NCBI RefSeq assembly: GCF_016920785.2
Contig: NW_024609879.1
Coordinates: 16,498,078-16,562,077, forward strand
Direction: 5' to 3'
Origin: Ixodes scapularis
Taxonomy: Eukaryota; Arthropoda; Arachnida; Ixodida; Ixodidae
DNA length: 64,000 nucleotides
Each line of letters starts with the position of its first letter. The stretch's first letter is position 1. Position numbers and translations under genes: made by a program. Under the pieces are notes generated by a model, which was not told the DNA's origin, made no database searches, and worked only from the letters and a program-made list of their open reading frames with translations. Of this stretch, positions 63,085 through 64,000 are shown in pieces.

Positions 63085-64000
63085 CTCGCACCGTCTCTTC
63101 TTCTGCATGGAATAATTCACAGGTCAAGGCTAGATGTACAGGGTATGCCAACCCGCGAAGTTCCTGCTGACCTTCCAGAGAGACGGGCTCAACTCCAACA
63201 AAGAATCGACAGGTATGAGCAACACATGAAATCTTACTCGGATCATCATAGAGCGGAGCGAACACCTCAGTTTCACCCAGGCCAAGCTGTCCGTGTCTTC
63301 AAGCCCACTCATCCGAATAAACTTCACAGTAGATACACTGAACCACAAATGATACAAGCACAGCTAGGACCTGCAACATATCAACTAGCTGATGGTAGAA
63401 GATGGAATGCAGCGAAACTCACAAAAGCTGCACAACAGCCTTTGATACAAGTTTCTGACCAAGGCTTGGATGACGATGATGATGATGACGATAAAGGCTC
63501 TAGTGACCTCGCAGCGTCTAGTCTCTTGAGGAGACCCGGTTCTCCCCCTGCACGGGTGGCAGGTACAGCCCGCCATGCAACTCTGGGTTCTCCCAAGAGG
63601 CAAGACCTTCCTGCTGCATTCACTAGTGTCCATGGTCAGGGTCTCGCTGTGGACCCCGGGCATCTTGTAGCGCCCGGCAGCACTCCAGTGCCAGGGTCTC
63701 CTGCTGCTGTTCTGGGGCCTGTCCCCGGGCCTGTTCCAATTCTTGGGGCTGTCCCCAGGCTTATTCCTGTTCCGGGGCTTGAACAGCCTATGCATGAAAA
63801 TATTGAACTGCCCATCCCCGATCTGGACGCTTTCCCAGCTTTCCGTGAAGAACTCCTCAGTGTTCCTTTGCCGAGGACGAGTAATCTTCTGGACGCTCGT
63901 TCCAGCACGCCATTGTCGACGCCTCCACTTGAAGACTCCGGTGACGAGACTACAATGAAATTACTCGCACCACCTTCGATCTCTCAGTCATCTAGAGCTC
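63085..64000 (+). pseudogene. gypsy integrase C-terminus and tail, runs off the window
   Basis: Open frame from about 63085 to the window end. It starts with the family block LLHGIIHRSRLDV and a GMPTREVPADLP block, then a C-terminal GPxF-like domain (FHPGQAVRVFKPTHPNK, QLGPATYQLADGR). A long tail follows: eight acidic residues (DDDDDDDD) at about 63468-63491, then Pro/Gly/Val-rich repeats (VPGPVP type) and SSTPLSTPPLEDSGDE. Because no stop is reached, it is easily missed when only closed ORFs are listed. The tail is longer than usual for such integrases. Confidence 0.75.

Larger units (their letters stand above)
56689..64000 (+). mobile_element. Ty3/gypsy retrotransposon, Mag-like, 3' end outside
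   Basis: 5' LTR, primer site, gag (two zinc knuckles), protease, RT, RNase H and integrase in the order usual for gypsy. Two gag knuckles and a serine-tRNA type primer site fit the Mag group (established for that group; assignment here is inference). A LINE is inserted in gag at 57485-59200. The 3' LTR is not in the window. Confidence 0.85.

Noticed and set aside
1..64000. CRISPR arrays, rRNA genes, bacterial operons
   Set aside because: No regularly spaced direct repeats with unique spacers, no rRNA-like sequence, and splice sites with TE content show a eukaryotic nuclear region.

Overview
The window is nuclear DNA of an animal, most likely a tick or another chelicerate. There are no operons or bacterial signals. 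I see spliced exons with normal GT/AG borders, one Pol III tRNA gene, tRNA-derived SINEs, and a very dense layer of transposable elements of types common in tick genomes (Penelope-like, Ty3/gypsy, CR1/L2 and I-like LINEs, hAT, PIF/Harbinger, TTAA-flanked and TA-flanked elements). The species assignment is inference from this mix, not from a marker gene. Most open reading frames here are chance or shadows of TE sequence.

Host genes are few. The clearest is an AMP-forming acyl-CoA synthetase on the minus strand. Its last two coding exons (52295-52546 and 44938-45056) are separated by a 7.2 kb intron packed with TEs, and their splice phases match. A complete tRNA-Ser(AGA) gene lies just downstream (43902-43983, minus). 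An unidentified 3'-terminal coding exon with an immediate poly(A) signal is at 40602-40708 (plus). Weaker candidates are a promoter plus signal-peptide first exon at 8750-8966, a THAP zinc-finger fragment at 22096-22356, and two anonymous ORFs near 21.4 and 23.3 kb.

Layout: 0-9 kb holds the end of a hAT element, a CTCAC-rich minisatellite with a SINE in it, and SINE copies. 10-18.6 kb is a ruined gypsy element (gag, integrase, LTR-like ends) with several TIR elements in it. 18.6-25 kb holds a hAT copy, a TA-flanked element and foldbacks. 25.3-32.9 kb is a Penelope-like element (PLE) cluster: an inverted pair and a fuller copy with RT and GIY-YIG domains. One PLE is split by a PIF/Harbinger element, which itself contains a SINE, a large inverted repeat and a second hAT copy. 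34-41.7 kb is a gypsy reverse transcriptase split by a 6.8 kb TA-flanked TIR element, which contains a hAT that contains a TTAA-flanked element. 41.8-43 kb has duplicated gypsy protease fragments. 43-52.5 kb is the acyl-CoA synthetase region with a hAT split by a LINE and more LINE remnants. 56.7-64 kb is a long gypsy element of Mag type (5' LTR, tRNA-Ser-type primer site, gag, protease, RT, RNase H, integrase) whose gag is split by a LINE; its 3' end is outside the window.

The main value of the window is that at least six insertions can be defined to the base by target-site duplications, giving a relative history of nested insertions. I did not find a cellular system of clearly new type. The nearest things to unexplained biology are the orphan terminal exon lying inside the 6.8 kb TIR element, the 66-bp in-frame repeat interrupted by a TTAA element, and the CRE/E-box/YY1-like promoter at 8.75 kb.
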